Part shown: one piece after another, positions 51,647 to 60,248 of the stretch
Layout: every line of letters starts with the position of its first letter
Position numbering within the stretch: the first letter of the stretch is position 1
Assembly: GCA_022826805.1 (NCBI GenBank)
Contig: JAJDUH010000024.1
Location: forward strand, 124,001 to 188,000
DNA: 64,000 nt
Origin: Candidatus Poribacteria bacterium
GTDB taxonomy: Bacteria > Poribacteria > WGA-4E > WGA-3G
Reading direction: 5' to 3'
Translations under genes and position numbers: made by a program
The notes under the pieces: model-generated
The model's input: only the letters and a program-made list of their open reading frames with translations
Told to the model about the DNA's origin: nothing
Databases searched by the model: none

Positions 51647-52369
51647 TTAAAAATTAGGGCTGCCGTCCGGTTGATGGACATATTCAAACGTTATGAAACC
51701 GCTATCCTTCTTGTTTTCGTTATCTTTGTAATACCCAACAAAGCGAAGTTTGGCGAATGTCCCATCTGCGGCTTTCACGACAAACACTCGATCTTCTAAA
51801 GGGAGAATCCAGTGTGCCGGCGGACCCGTGTAGACATACCAACCTTTCTCGCTTTGCGGGACGATCCCAAGTGTGTCTTCTGTGTCAGCGAGGTAACCAT
51901 CTGCTGGTGCTACAGTTACGGCTTCAAAAGTTGTTTCAGTGAGCATGACAACGCTACCCATTCCTGGACCGCTGATGCCACCATTAAGTTTGACTTGCGT
52001 CCGTTGGAACCCGATGTCCCATGCTTCCGAATTTACGGCATCTGCAACTTCAACAACGTCGCCAGTCGCGAAAGAGAAGTACGCCCACCCTTCTCTATTT
52101 GTCGCGTCGATTGTGAACGTCATAGCCTCTGGACCTATGGGTTGGTCAACTGGTACCTGGGCATCAGTTACAGTCGCTGTGGATGACGTTGCCTCGGTGG
52201 TTTCCTCCGCTTGAAGCAGATGGTTAAGATTTTCGTCGTCAACGGTATCGCAACTGGAAGCAAAAAGGACGATAACGCCAAATGTTAATACAAAAAAGGT
52301 CTTCGCAATATGAGCTTGCAAACTGCGCTCTAAAGCGTGTCGCTTGACAAAATCTTTTGTTTTTTCCAT
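51647..52369 (-). CDS. HmuY-like heme-binding lipoprotein
   Basis: Start taken at the ATG at 52367-52369, preceded by AGGAG. The 240-residue product has a signal with lipobox (LFASSC). The body resembles HmuY (PF14064): TFTIDATNREGWAYFSFATG, SEAWDIGFQRTQVKLNGGIS, GPGMGSVVML, WYVYTGPPAHWILPLEDRVF and KLRFVGYYKDNENKKDSGFI. HmuY binds heme at the cell surface and passes it to a TonB-dependent receptor. It is paralogous to the protein at 52766. It does not carry the shared TTWA tail. Confidence 0.88.
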   Translation of the reverse strand: MEKTKDFVKRHALERSLQAHIAKTFFVLTFGVIVLFASSCDTVDDENLNHLLQAEETTEATSSTATVTDAQVPVDQPIGPEAMTFTIDATNREGWAYFSFATGDVVEVADAVNSEAWDIGFQRTQVKLNGGISGPGMGSVVMLTETTFEAVTVAPADGYLADTEDTLGIVPQSEKGWYVYTGPPAHWILPLEDRVFVVKAADGTFAKLRFVGYYKDNENKKDSGFITFEYVHQPDGSPNF

Positions 52370-52442
52370 GATAATTCTCCTATTAGTAAACAGCACAAGT
52401 GAGTTGAAGTTCCTACCCCGGTTTTGCGTAGGATTAAAACGA

Positions 52443-52495
52443 TGTAGGGAAATTGGGCTGTTAAAGCCCAATTGAAACCTCAGTAGTTTCCCTAC
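52443..52495. repeat. Nested hairpin between the HmuY-like genes
   Basis: An outer stem GTAGGGAAA/TTTCCCTAC (9 bp) encloses an inner stem AATTGGGCT/AGCCCAATT (9 bp) with loop GTTAA. It lies upstream of the HmuY-like gene at 51647. Confidence 0.75.
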
Positions 52496-52503
52496 ACGCT
52501 GGT

Positions 52504-52734
52504 TTAAACTTTCACAAGTGTATTCATTTTTTGTAAGTCGATTTCCTCGTTTACTGAATCTTCATTCTTCTGTAAAACACGCAATGCTTCGACAAAGACT
52601 CCGGCGACCTGATGGAAATCACAGGCATCCATAGCTATATCTAAGGTACGGTATTTCAGGTGAATATGACCATCAAGACATTGGTAGATGGCGCATACTT
52701 GATCTTGTGATAAAAATTCTGCTTTGTATCCCAT
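52504..52734 (-). CDS. Small hypothetical protein, 76 residues
   Basis: AAGGAG precedes the ATG, which supports expression. The sequence is soluble with three Cys (QVCAIYQCLDGHIHLKYRTL, DACDFHQVAG) and several His, which could bind metal or heme; this is only a suggestion. It lies between two HmuY-like genes on the same strand, so a role in heme or iron uptake is probable. I do not recognise the family. Confidence 0.6.
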   Translation of the reverse strand: MGYKAEFLSQDQVCAIYQCLDGHIHLKYRTLDIAMDACDFHQVAGVFVEALRVLQKNEDSVNEEIDLQKMNTLVKV

Positions 52735-52765
52735 TTCTAATCTCCTTATGGCACGGGGGGCGTGC

Positions 52766-53422
52766 CTATTGGTTAGACTTAATCGCTGCCCACGTTGTTG
52801 TTAACTGTCGTTGTGCATCAACGCTTGTGGGGACAGACTCGATAAAGGAACGGGTGCCATCGTCTTGCAAGGCGTATTCTATGGTAATGTTTCCCGACCC
52901 CTCTTTGGTTTCGTTATTCTCGTAGTAACCGATAAAACGGACTTTCGCATAGTAATATGGACTTGGAGGCTGTGTCTTTGGATCGACGGCAATTCGCAAA
53001 GCGTAAACTATCGGGTTTGGCAAAACCCAGTGATTCGGCGGTCCAGTATAGGTATACCAACCGTCGCCTCGTGCGAATGTCGCAATTTGGTCGGTGTCTG
53101 ACACATAGTCGCCTTCTGGGGCTTCGCGGACATCTTCAAAAGGGATGTCCTTCAAAACCAATGTCCCGGTTTTCCCAGGACCGCTGACGCCCCCATTGGC
53201 GATGACCGCGGTTCGTTTAAAACCGAGGTCCCACGCCATTGAGGTTGCCGGATCGGCTATATCAACTGTTTCGCCTTTAGTGAGGTTGACATAAGCCCAA
53301 TTCTCACGGTCGGTCGCATCAACCGTGAGCGTGTTTTGATGGAGTTCAGCAGACGCTGTAAGAACAACGATGCTGACGGTGATAGCCAAGAGTGAAGTTG
53401 TGTGAAACATGAGCCGTGTCAT
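52766..53422 (-). CDS. HmuY-like heme-binding protein with TTTWAAIK tail
   Basis: 218 residues with a signal peptide (LLAITVSIVVLTASA). The HmuY-like body has LTVDATDRENWAYVNLTKGE, SMAWDLGFKRTAVIANGGVS, GPGKTGTLVLKD, WYTYTGPPNHWVLPNPIVYA and KVRFIGYYENNETKEGSGNI, parallel to those of the protein at 51647. It ends in VDAQRQLTTTWAAIKSNQ, so it has the shared C-terminal tail that its paralogue lacks. It is 37 bp upstream of the region before the TonB receptor gene and probably partners it. Confidence 0.87.
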   Translation of the reverse strand: MTRLMFHTTSLLAITVSIVVLTASAELHQNTLTVDATDRENWAYVNLTKGETVDIADPATSMAWDLGFKRTAVIANGGVSGPGKTGTLVLKDIPFEDVREAPEGDYVSDTDQIATFARGDGWYTYTGPPNHWVLPNPIVYALRIAVDPKTQPPSPYYYAKVRFIGYYENNETKEGSGNITIEYALQDDGTRSFIESVPTSVDAQRQLTTTWAAIKSNQ

Positions 53423-53459
53423 GCTTTTCGTATCCTTTCTGTTATAATAGAATAAAGTA

Positions 53460-55466
53460 TTAATAGGTTAAGGATATACCGCCGTAAAATGAGCGGCCCG
53501 TAAACGTATAAAATGTGGGAATTTTGAAGTCAAAAATATTGTTGCATCCGATTGAGGCTTTGAACATTTTAAAGAGCGTCTTTGAAACGCGAATGTTCCA
53601 GACCCAATAACTTGGTGCTAATTCTTCAGGTTCGAGCACTTTGTCACCATCATCAAAGAATCCCCAAGAGCTGGCGTATCGTCCGCGTAGATCAGCCTGA
53701 AAACCGCTGTTGGAATGTAGATATGCCAATTTGAACGTGCCACTATGTGTAGAGCGGTTTAGTAGCTGGAGTCCGGTCTCTTTGTCGGCGCCGCGGAGGT
53801 AAGCATATCCAATAGTTGAAGTGAATCCACCTATTGAACCGGCATCTATATCAACTTGGGCTTCAGCATCGAATCCTTCTGTGTAAGCTCTGCTGATGTT
53901 TTGGTATTCAAACTTGCTTCCACCTGCAGCACTTTGCCCGATGCGCTCTGCTTCAATCAGATTCTGCAAATCGTTCCGGTAAATGTGGATTCTCCCAAGG
54001 AGGTCGTCTAATACTTGGTATTCCACGCCGAGGTTCCAGCTGTGTGAGGATTCAGGTTGAAGATTTGGGTTGCCTAAGACTTGATAGCCAGATGTCACGT
54101 TTGTGAAGTCGAGATAGAGGTTTTTGAAATCTGGTGCACGAAACCCTTGCCCATACGAGGCGCGAACCCGTAAATCGTCTGTCACCCGATATAGTGAACT
54201 CAATTTTGGGCTAAAATGGCTGCCGAATTCGGAGTGGTTGTCTAAACGTCCTCCAATGACGAATGCGAACGCAGAAATGGGACGGAATTCGTCTTGGATA
54301 AAGAGAGAATTCGTGAAAATGTCTCGTTCACCACCTGTGATCCGTTGAGATTGGAGGTTCTCAAGGATAACCTCGCTGCCCAAAGTCAGTTGATGTTTTT
54401 CCCAGAGGGTTGTATCAAATTGAATTTCACCCTTGAGCATGTCTTGGATATTGAGGTTTCCAGAGCTTATTTCGTTTGTTTTTCTGTTGATAACGGTTGA
54501 TTCATCATCATATCGGGTTGCATAGAGTTTGCCGGTCAGTAGCGTTGCTGGTTTACCTCGCGTGGGCTCGCCGAATTCATGCTCTATTCCCACGCTTCCA
54601 ATAAAGTTCTTGATATCACCGAGTCGGTCAAAAGCGACGGGACCATTTTCGCTGATACCCTCTTGGTTCTGTGTGAAGTATTGTCCAGAAACCATGAGGT
54701 TTGTCGCTGGTGTGAGTTGATATTCAGTTCGCGCGGAACCTGTCACATTGGCATAGCCGTCGATGGTGGTTGTGAGATCAGACGTATCCAGATCAATCGG
54801 ACTTCGGCGGTTACGACTGAGCGTTAGAAGCGCATTGAGTTTGTCGCGTTGCAATTCGACCGTGCCTCGGCTGTCGAGTGTGCTGTTTTGCTCAAAACTT
54901 TGAGAGACCTGTACTGAAAAGGGGGAGGTTGCTTTGCGAGTGATGATATTGATAACCCCACCGAGTGCGGCATTGCCAAAGAGCGAGGCGGTGGCGCCTT
55001 TGACGATTTCTATCCTCTCAACGTTTTCAACGGCAAGCCGTGCCATATCGAGTTTGCCAGCGATGCGTCCGACCTGTGGTTCGCCATCCACGAGAATTAG
55101 CACGTATTCAGAGTCAAGCCCTTGGAGCTGTACACCGTCGCCGTGTCCATCGCGGTGGATAATAATACCTGCTGTGTGTTCTAAGATTTCTCCGATATTT
55201 TCTGCTCCGGTTGCTTCAATCTCCGAGCGTGTAATGAGGTTTGTGATAACGGGTGTATCTTTCAGGCGTTGAGGGGTCTTTGTCGCGGTTACCACGACAG
55301 GGTCTAATTCCACCGGACGGCCGGTTTCAGGTGTATCATCTGTATTCTCTGCTGAACTCAGTAATACGAATGCAAACAGTCCCAATACAAGGTTTGGCAG
55401 TATCTGTAAAAACCACTTGAAAGTGAGATTTGCCTTGGGAAAATCAATTATTCTGTTTGAGGGCAT
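53460..55466 (-). CDS. TonB-dependent heme/hemoglobin receptor
   Basis: Start taken at the ATG at 55464-55466 with AGAGG upstream, rather than at 55502 which overlaps the PepSY gene. The 668-residue product has a signal, a TonB box region (DPVVVTATKTPQR), a plug domain (GENIGEILEHTAGIII-like segment, YVLILVDGEPQVGRI, IEIVKGATASLFGNAALGGV, INIITRK) and a 22-strand barrel ending GRSFYGGISLTY. It would take heme or a heme protein across the outer membrane with energy from TonB. Its place beside two HmuY-like proteins and the hemin ABC genes supports heme as substrate. Confidence 0.9.
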   Translation of the reverse strand: MPSNRIIDFPKANLTFKWFLQILPNLVLGLFAFVLLSSAENTDDTPETGRPVELDPVVVTATKTPQRLKDTPVITNLITRSEIEATGAENIGEILEHTAGIIIHRDGHGDGVQLQGLDSEYVLILVDGEPQVGRIAGKLDMARLAVENVERIEIVKGATASLFGNAALGGVINIITRKATSPFSVQVSQSFEQNSTLDSRGTVELQRDKLNALLTLSRNRRSPIDLDTSDLTTTIDGYANVTGSARTEYQLTPATNLMVSGQYFTQNQEGISENGPVAFDRLGDIKNFIGSVGIEHEFGEPTRGKPATLLTGKLYATRYDDESTVINRKTNEISSGNLNIQDMLKGEIQFDTTLWEKHQLTLGSEVILENLQSQRITGGERDIFTNSLFIQDEFRPISAFAFVIGGRLDNHSEFGSHFSPKLSSLYRVTDDLRVRASYGQGFRAPDFKNLYLDFTNVTSGYQVLGNPNLQPESSHSWNLGVEYQVLDDLLGRIHIYRNDLQNLIEAERIGQSAAGGSKFEYQNISRAYTEGFDAEAQVDIDAGSIGGFTSTIGYAYLRGADKETGLQLLNRSTHSGTFKLAYLHSNSGFQADLRGRYASSWGFFDDGDKVLEPEELAPSYWVWNIRVSKTLFKMFKASIGCNNIFDFKIPTFYTFTGRSFYGGISLTY

Positions 55467-55486
55467 AATTTTTCCTCTTGAATTCG

Positions 55487-56161
55487 TTAGAAGGTTTGCC
55501 AAACAAAGATAATGGCAAGCGTTAGGGACCCAAAGACGAGTCCCGCTGCAAGCAACCGTGGTCCGTGTAAACGCGTCCAGAGCAGTATGCCGCTAATGGC
55601 GAGAATAATTAAACTACCGGCAATCGTATCGGCGAGGAGGATCCATGCGACTCCCATTCCGCTTGCCATGTGCAACCGATTGAGAAAGGCGAATATATTC
55701 CTATCGAACTGCTTGACGGTGGTGTAGGCGTTGCCGACCCAATATTCTGCGTTGTAACTCCGTTTCGGGTTACTGAAACTAACACTCCATCTTTCAGGTT
55801 GCGTGACGGATTTCCCGCCCCAACTAATTTCTCGGGGCTCTTGTGAGCGTGCGCGGCTCCATTTTTTATCGAGATCAAGTTCTACTTGCAACCACGCTGC
55901 GAACACCTCAATATTTTCAGGTCTCGGATTACACAATGGAAGTTCCCGCGCTGTCTGTTCGGTTTTGGCAGCGTTGATTCTGAGTGTTCCTCGGTGATTG
56001 AGTAGGATGCCGGTGACGCCGAACAGAATACCTAAAGTCGCACCCCATAATCCGAGCCATGCGTGTGTTCGCCGGAGCCATTTGAGAAACGCCCCTCTAC
56101 TCCATGAGAGGGGCAGAAAGGAATATGGCGAACGTCGGCGCTTTTTCTCCAATTTTTTCAC
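55487..56161 (-). CDS. PepSY-associated membrane protein
   Basis: 224 residues with helices at about 33-52 (WLGLWGATLGILFGVTGILL), 155-180 and 195-222. The opening WLRRTHAWLGLWG is typical of PepSY-TM proteins found beside TonB receptors, where they are thought to reduce iron or help uptake. The GTG start overlaps the TGA of a short upstream frame; a ribosome site is weak. Compared with the canonical four-helix PepSY-TM protein of about 400 residues, this is a short form. It is next to the TonB receptor gene on the same strand. Confidence 0.8.
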   Translation of the reverse strand: MKKLEKKRRRSPYSFLPLSWSRGAFLKWLRRTHAWLGLWGATLGILFGVTGILLNHRGTLRINAAKTEQTARELPLCNPRPENIEVFAAWLQVELDLDKKWSRARSQEPREISWGGKSVTQPERWSVSFSNPKRSYNAEYWVGNAYTTVKQFDRNIFAFLNRLHMASGMGVAWILLADTIAGSLIILAISGILLWTRLHGPRLLAAGLVFGSLTLAIIFVWQTF

Positions 56162-56440
56162 CGTTTTTTTCGACTGACGCTGAATTTGTAGGGCTTGGCA
56201 TGTTGTTTCTGAATTCTCTTGACAATCACAACGCTGATAGCGTATTCTAAATTAAGGCAGAAAAGGCATTGGACAAGGAACGCTCCGGTAAACCGGGCGT
56301 GAGAGTCCGCAGTACGCGAAACGCTGTCAATTTGTAATTGACTTGTGTTGATTTCCTTTAGAAACATGGACATTCGCTAACAATTGGCAGTTGGGAGCAT
56401 GTCCAGTTTCTTGCGTCGCTTTTTCTGCTATTATTTTGTT

Positions 56441-56797
56441 TTAATGAACATTAAAAGGACCACCCGCTGGTTCTTCCTTTAGGTCTGGTCGAGCGGAATC
56501 GAGAAACACTTCGTGAAGTTCGAGTTTGTTCGATTGTGTGAACGCTTCTTTGGGCATCGTACCGGATTGTGCGTGCCCTTTGCGAAACTCCTCAGACTCT
56601 ACCCAGTTTTCAAAATCCTTCCGCGATTCCCAAAGTGTGAAGACAATGTATGGATCACCATCATTGACAGGACGCAGCACTTGGTTTGAGATGAACCCTG
56701 GCATTCCGTCAACGAGGCGAGCCCGGTTTCTGAACCGTTCCTCAAATTCGCCCTGGTATTCAGGTGCGACATAGATTCGGTTCGCAACAGTTATCAT
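56441..56797 (-). CDS. IsdG-type heme-degrading monooxygenase
   Basis: 118 residues with the ABM ferredoxin-like fold. The IsdG/HmoA catalytic triad can be placed as Asn6 (TVANRIYV), Trp65 (FENWVESEE) and His75 (RKGHAQSG), with almost the same spacing as in IsdG. It would open the heme ring in the cytoplasm and free iron. A Fur-box-like palindrome lies just before its ribosome site, and a second one 190 bp further upstream. It stands in the heme uptake island. The C-terminal tail (about 95-118) is extra to the core domain. Confidence 0.9.
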   Translation of the reverse strand: MITVANRIYVAPEYQGEFEERFRNRARLVDGMPGFISNQVLRPVNDGDPYIVFTLWESRKDFENWVESEEFRKGHAQSGTMPKEAFTQSNKLELHEVFLDSARPDLKEEPAGGPFNVH

Positions 56798-56813
56798 GAA
56801 TGTGCTCCTTATT

Positions 56814-56832
56814 GAAAATGAACTTCATTATC
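56814..56832. promoter_or_regulatory. Fur-box-like palindrome before the heme monooxygenase gene
   Basis: GAAAATGAACTTCATTATC, 17 bp upstream of the ATG, fits the 19-bp Fur consensus GATAATGATAATCATTATC with inverted halves. Iron-loaded Fur bound here would block the gene. Confidence 0.75.
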
Positions 56833-57238
56833 AAGATTCATGGTAAGGCGGGGTATCCTGTTCCCCGCCCAACCATTGTTGAACAGGCTATATCTTGATG
56901 GATATGGTTTTAGTTCCCTATGACAAATTTCTCATTTTCAAGTTTTATCTGTAAGGGAAGTTGATATACCTGAAAGCACCTCAATAAAAGAGAATGAGAC
57001 TCATTATCACTTTTTGAGATGTTTATTTGGGTAATCTGTGTATCAACACGTATATATTATACTATTCTTGTAAACCGATGTCAAATTTTTTTTATTTGCT
57101 GCTAAATTCGCCTAAATTTATTTATCTTTTGGTTGTGATGGACCATAATATACCCTGCAATTATACAAATTTCAGTTTTATAGTCAACAAAAAATTTCTT
57201 TCAATCCAGCAGGCAGATTTCGATCTGTCTCTATAGTC
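56833..57238. other. Gene-free interval with Fur boxes
   Basis: About 400 bp between the heme monooxygenase gene and the FAD-dependent amine oxidase gene. It holds a Fur-box-like site at 56990-57008 and a small AT-rich frame with no support. I see nothing else recognisable. Confidence 0.5.
56990..57008. promoter_or_regulatory. Fur-box-like palindrome
   Basis: GAGAATGAGACTCATTATC is a near-perfect 19-bp inverted repeat (GAGAATGAG/CTCATTATC) matching the Fur consensus. It lies 193 bp upstream of the heme monooxygenase start and could control that operon. Confidence 0.75.
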
Positions 57239-58642
57239 TTAATCATCTGTGATCTGTTCTACTACTTCTTTTCCTGCTTTAAACAGGTCGTGTAGATGTA
57301 GGTAGCGGAAGAGCGAGCTCCTACCTGTTAAGTATAGATTTTCAAACGTCTCAAAGTAAGCGACAAGGCTCGCGACTTTCTCTTCAAATCCCACCTCAAG
57401 CACAGGATAGGCAAATGGTAGTTTGTAGCTTTGGTAGTGGATAATCTCCTCTGGAAATAGTGGCTTGACCTGCCGTAGTGCTTCCCATACCTCGGCTTGC
57501 AATGTTGCCTCTGACATATTCCACAGGGCATCATCGCTGTAGCAAGGTAGTTCTAACACGATGACTGTTTGTCCCTTAGGTGCCATGTGCGGGCTTCGGT
57601 TCTTGGGTTCATACAGACGTGTAAACGGAAATTCTTTACTGGGGAAGTAGAGCGAGGCATTCGAGGAAAAAGCGTCTCGATTCAAACAGAAAACACAAAG
57701 CACGAGGTGGCGGTATTTAATTGTGTCTGCAACCTCACAAAGTTCTGGTGGCGGTGCCGGTTCTAACATGCGCATTGAGAGCGTCAGCGGTAGTGTGTTA
57801 ATCACTATAGACGCGGGTATTTCAATGTCGTTTTGAGCGTCAGTAGAGCCGAGCGTGTCTGTCCCCTTGTTTACGATGATGCGTTCAATTTTGCCATTCT
57901 TGTGAATTAATCGATTAACTCGGTGTTGCAACTTGATGTGCTTTTCTCCGATAAATTCGCACAATTTATCGCTAATCATGCCGATACCGTATTTCGGGTA
58001 AAAGAACGATCCATCTAAATGATTTGGATTTTGCGGTGTTCCGAGTATAACTGAACGGAGAAAACTTCGCAGATCCAGTCCTTTAAGTCGGTTTCCTGTG
58101 ATGGCAGTAGAGAGTTTGTGTGTTGGTTGTCCCCATAGTTTTTCGGAGTAGTTCAGCAAAAAGTGTTCTGCTAACGTTTTTCCGTATTGGTTAACAGCGA
58201 ATTCAGCGAAATTTTGTGCCTGTTTTTCTTGTTTACTATATAGTTTCTCCCATGCGATTTTCAGCAGCGTCTTCATTTCCAGTTTCTGGATTAGGTCGCT
58301 CAATAAAAGCGGAAATCGGTAGAATTTGCCTTGGAAAAAAATTTCACTGGGTGCTGTTACGTGTAATAAATTATCACCGAGAAGATTTTTCACCTCTTCA
58401 GTAACTTGAGGATCCTTGTCGTGGAAACGGTGTGCACCGGTATCAAATCGGAAATCGCCGCTCTGCTTAGTATCAGATCGACAATCTGCTCCCTTGATTT
58501 TGAGCGTGCGACAGTTTCCACCTGGGTGTTCGCCAGCTTCAAAGATAGTGAAGTTGGGGAAACCGTGTTTCTTAGCGTAGTATCCGGTTGTCAATCCAGC
58601 AGGACCGCCGCCGAGGATATGAATATTAGTGGTTTCCATCAT
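57239..58642 (-). CDS. FAD-dependent amine oxidase-like protein (protoporphyrinogen oxidase-like)
   Basis: 467 residues. The N-terminal motif IHILGGGPAGLTTGYYAKKHG binds FAD; GEHPGGNCRT and DTGAHRFHDKD follow as in UDP-galactopyranose mutase-like and protoporphyrinogen oxidase-like flavoproteins. The middle (LLNYSEKLWGQPTHKLS) and the end (NLYLTGRSSLFRYLHLHDLF) fit this group, and are often found next to polysaccharide genes. It is 32 bp from a GT-C-like membrane protein gene upstream, so a role in surface glycan assembly is more likely than one in heme synthesis. Confidence 0.8.
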   Translation of the reverse strand: MMETTNIHILGGGPAGLTTGYYAKKHGFPNFTIFEAGEHPGGNCRTLKIKGADCRSDTKQSGDFRFDTGAHRFHDKDPQVTEEVKNLLGDNLLHVTAPSEIFFQGKFYRFPLLLSDLIQKLEMKTLLKIAWEKLYSKQEKQAQNFAEFAVNQYGKTLAEHFLLNYSEKLWGQPTHKLSTAITGNRLKGLDLRSFLRSVILGTPQNPNHLDGSFFYPKYGIGMISDKLCEFIGEKHIKLQHRVNRLIHKNGKIERIIVNKGTDTLGSTDAQNDIEIPASIVINTLPLTLSMRMLEPAPPPELCEVADTIKYRHLVLCVFCLNRDAFSSNASLYFPSKEFPFTRLYEPKNRSPHMAPKGQTVIVLELPCYSDDALWNMSEATLQAEVWEALRQVKPLFPEEIIHYQSYKLPFAYPVLEVGFEEKVASLVAYFETFENLYLTGRSSLFRYLHLHDLFKAGKEVVEQITDD

Positions 58643-58674
58643 GTTCTCCGCCTCAAGGATCGGTTTCTACAGAC

Positions 58675-60126
58675 TCAGTACTCAAATAAAGGTAATTCGG
58701 GCCACATCCGATTGACGTACGGGTTGTGATAGAACACCTTTTTGACTTTAGGTACCCGATTCGCCAATGGACTTCCGATAACAACAAGTCCGGTTTCCAA
58801 TTTATCGAGTTGGGCAAGGTCCGCCTCGTTTTTAATTGGTATATAGTCTGCTTCTACTGCTTGGGAAGCCAAGTAGTACTTAATCAGTGGTACGGATACA
58901 ATATACAGTTTATCGTCCTGTTCACGTTGTTTGGTGCTTATATATTTGTGTATCTGAGCAATTGCTGTTGGTTTCGTGTGTTGGACAACAGTATGTAGTG
59001 TGACGTAACTATAACCGAGAAAGAAGATGATAACGGGACCCCAGGCGAACAAATATCGAGATTTATCCTGCAATGTTATGATTCGACTGCACGTAATCGC
59101 AATGCCTAATGCTAAAAAGGGTAACAATGGTAAAACGTGTCGGCTTTTATGAATGACGTTCTGTGCTAAGAATATCCATACGAGATAGATTATACACCCA
59201 ATGAGGATAGCATTGAAAAATAGCGTGTTATCTCCTGACGATTCTTTTACAACCCGTTTCTTTAGCATTTGCCAACTGGCGATTCCAACAATCCCAATTA
59301 AAGCAATTGCTGTGCAAGCGGTTATAAAGTGCCGACCTTGCCAATAGAGTCCAAATCCATCAGCCCACACGCTCTCAAAGACTTTTGTCAAACGGAACCA
59401 TAATTGGGGATGCGTGGAAACAGTCCCACCGAAATCTGAAAAATGCCCTTGGCTTTGGGTTTGTGCGGCGGTTATTAGTGTGTTCCATCCAGTAATCGAG
59501 AGCAGTGGAATGAGCCAGACAAGAATACCGATAGTCCCCGCTACGATACATTTCAATCGCCCAGGACCCTTCAACCGCACTAACAATGCAGGTGCCAACA
59601 GCGGGAGATAGGAGAGTCGGATTCCGAGTAAAATGCCAGCGAGGAGGAAGCCAAGGGCATTACGCAAACCTGACAATGTGTCTCTTCTACTTTCCTCTTG
59701 TGTTGTTGAAAAGTAAAGACTCGCCAATAGACAAGCGACTCCCATTGCATCCGGCATGTAGCGGTTGCTCATCAACCAGAACAAGGGATTCATGAATACC
59801 ACAAAGATGGTGATTTTTCCCAACAGTGTGGTGATATTGATCTTCGCAATCTTTAGTGTAAAAAAGATCGTGAAGAAGGTTGACAACCCTCCAAGTAGCG
59901 AAAATACTAATGCGTAACGACGGATGACCGCATAGAGCAGTTTGGCGATGAAACAGAAAACAGGGTATGCTGGAAAATGCGGTTGCAACTTGGCGACATC
60001 GTAGTCTATCATGCTCAGCGCGAAGCGGAGACTGTCTAAGTCTTCGATGTAGTAGATCGTACTAAACAATCGAGAGGCTATGCAGCTGATAAAGACAATA
60101 CTCCAGACTCTGAATTCTGTTGTCAT
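58675..60126 (-). CDS. Polytopic GT-C glycosyltransferase-like membrane protein
   Basis: 483 residues with about ten transmembrane helices. After the first helix comes YYIEDLDSLRFALSMID, an acidic ED-type motif in the first extracytoplasmic loop, as in GT-C (PMT_2/ArnT-like) transferases that use lipid-phosphate sugars. The soluble C-terminal end (about 425-483) is small. It pairs with the downstream FAD-dependent protein and has two tandem hairpins at its 5' side. The acceptor is unknown. Confidence 0.75.
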   Translation of the reverse strand: MTTEFRVWSIVFISCIASRLFSTIYYIEDLDSLRFALSMIDYDVAKLQPHFPAYPVFCFIAKLLYAVIRRYALVFSLLGGLSTFFTIFFTLKIAKINITTLLGKITIFVVFMNPLFWLMSNRYMPDAMGVACLLASLYFSTTQEESRRDTLSGLRNALGFLLAGILLGIRLSYLPLLAPALLVRLKGPGRLKCIVAGTIGILVWLIPLLSITGWNTLITAAQTQSQGHFSDFGGTVSTHPQLWFRLTKVFESVWADGFGLYWQGRHFITACTAIALIGIVGIASWQMLKKRVVKESSGDNTLFFNAILIGCIIYLVWIFLAQNVIHKSRHVLPLLPFLALGIAITCSRIITLQDKSRYLFAWGPVIIFFLGYSYVTLHTVVQHTKPTAIAQIHKYISTKQREQDDKLYIVSVPLIKYYLASQAVEADYIPIKNEADLAQLDKLETGLVVIGSPLANRVPKVKKVFYHNPYVNRMWPELPLFEY

Positions 60127-60141
60127 TTATTGAGCAGTTTG

Positions 60142-60201
60142 ATAGGCGCGCTTTATAAGCACGCCTATTGTTTCCCGATAGCGCGCTTTGTAAACACGCT
60201 A
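60142..60201. repeat. Two tandem hairpins with TTTATAA and TTTGTAAA loops
   Basis: ATAGGCG(CGCTTTATAAGCA)CGCCTAT at 60142-60168 and TAGCG(CGCTTTGTAAACA)CGCTA at 60179-60201 follow each other in the intergenic space. They share the loop type but not the stem bases. Confidence 0.7.
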
Positions 60202-60248
60202 CGGGTGGAAAGACATCTTTGCAGTTTGAACCCCACCTACATTGATGT

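Noticed and set aside
56270..56330. Cobalamin-like sequence GGAACGCTCC...GAGAGTCCGC on the plus strand
   Set aside because: It has paired segments but no B12 box and no gene downstream on that strand; more likely a repeat hairpin.
56158..56373. 71-residue frame upstream of the PepSY gene
   Set aside because: It overlaps the GTG start, which could mean coupling, but it has no ribosome site, mixed composition and lies in palindromic repeat-like DNA.
57027..57236. 69-residue AT-rich frame on the plus strand
   Set aside because: Composition follows the AT-rich intergenic DNA, and there is no ribosome site or family likeness.
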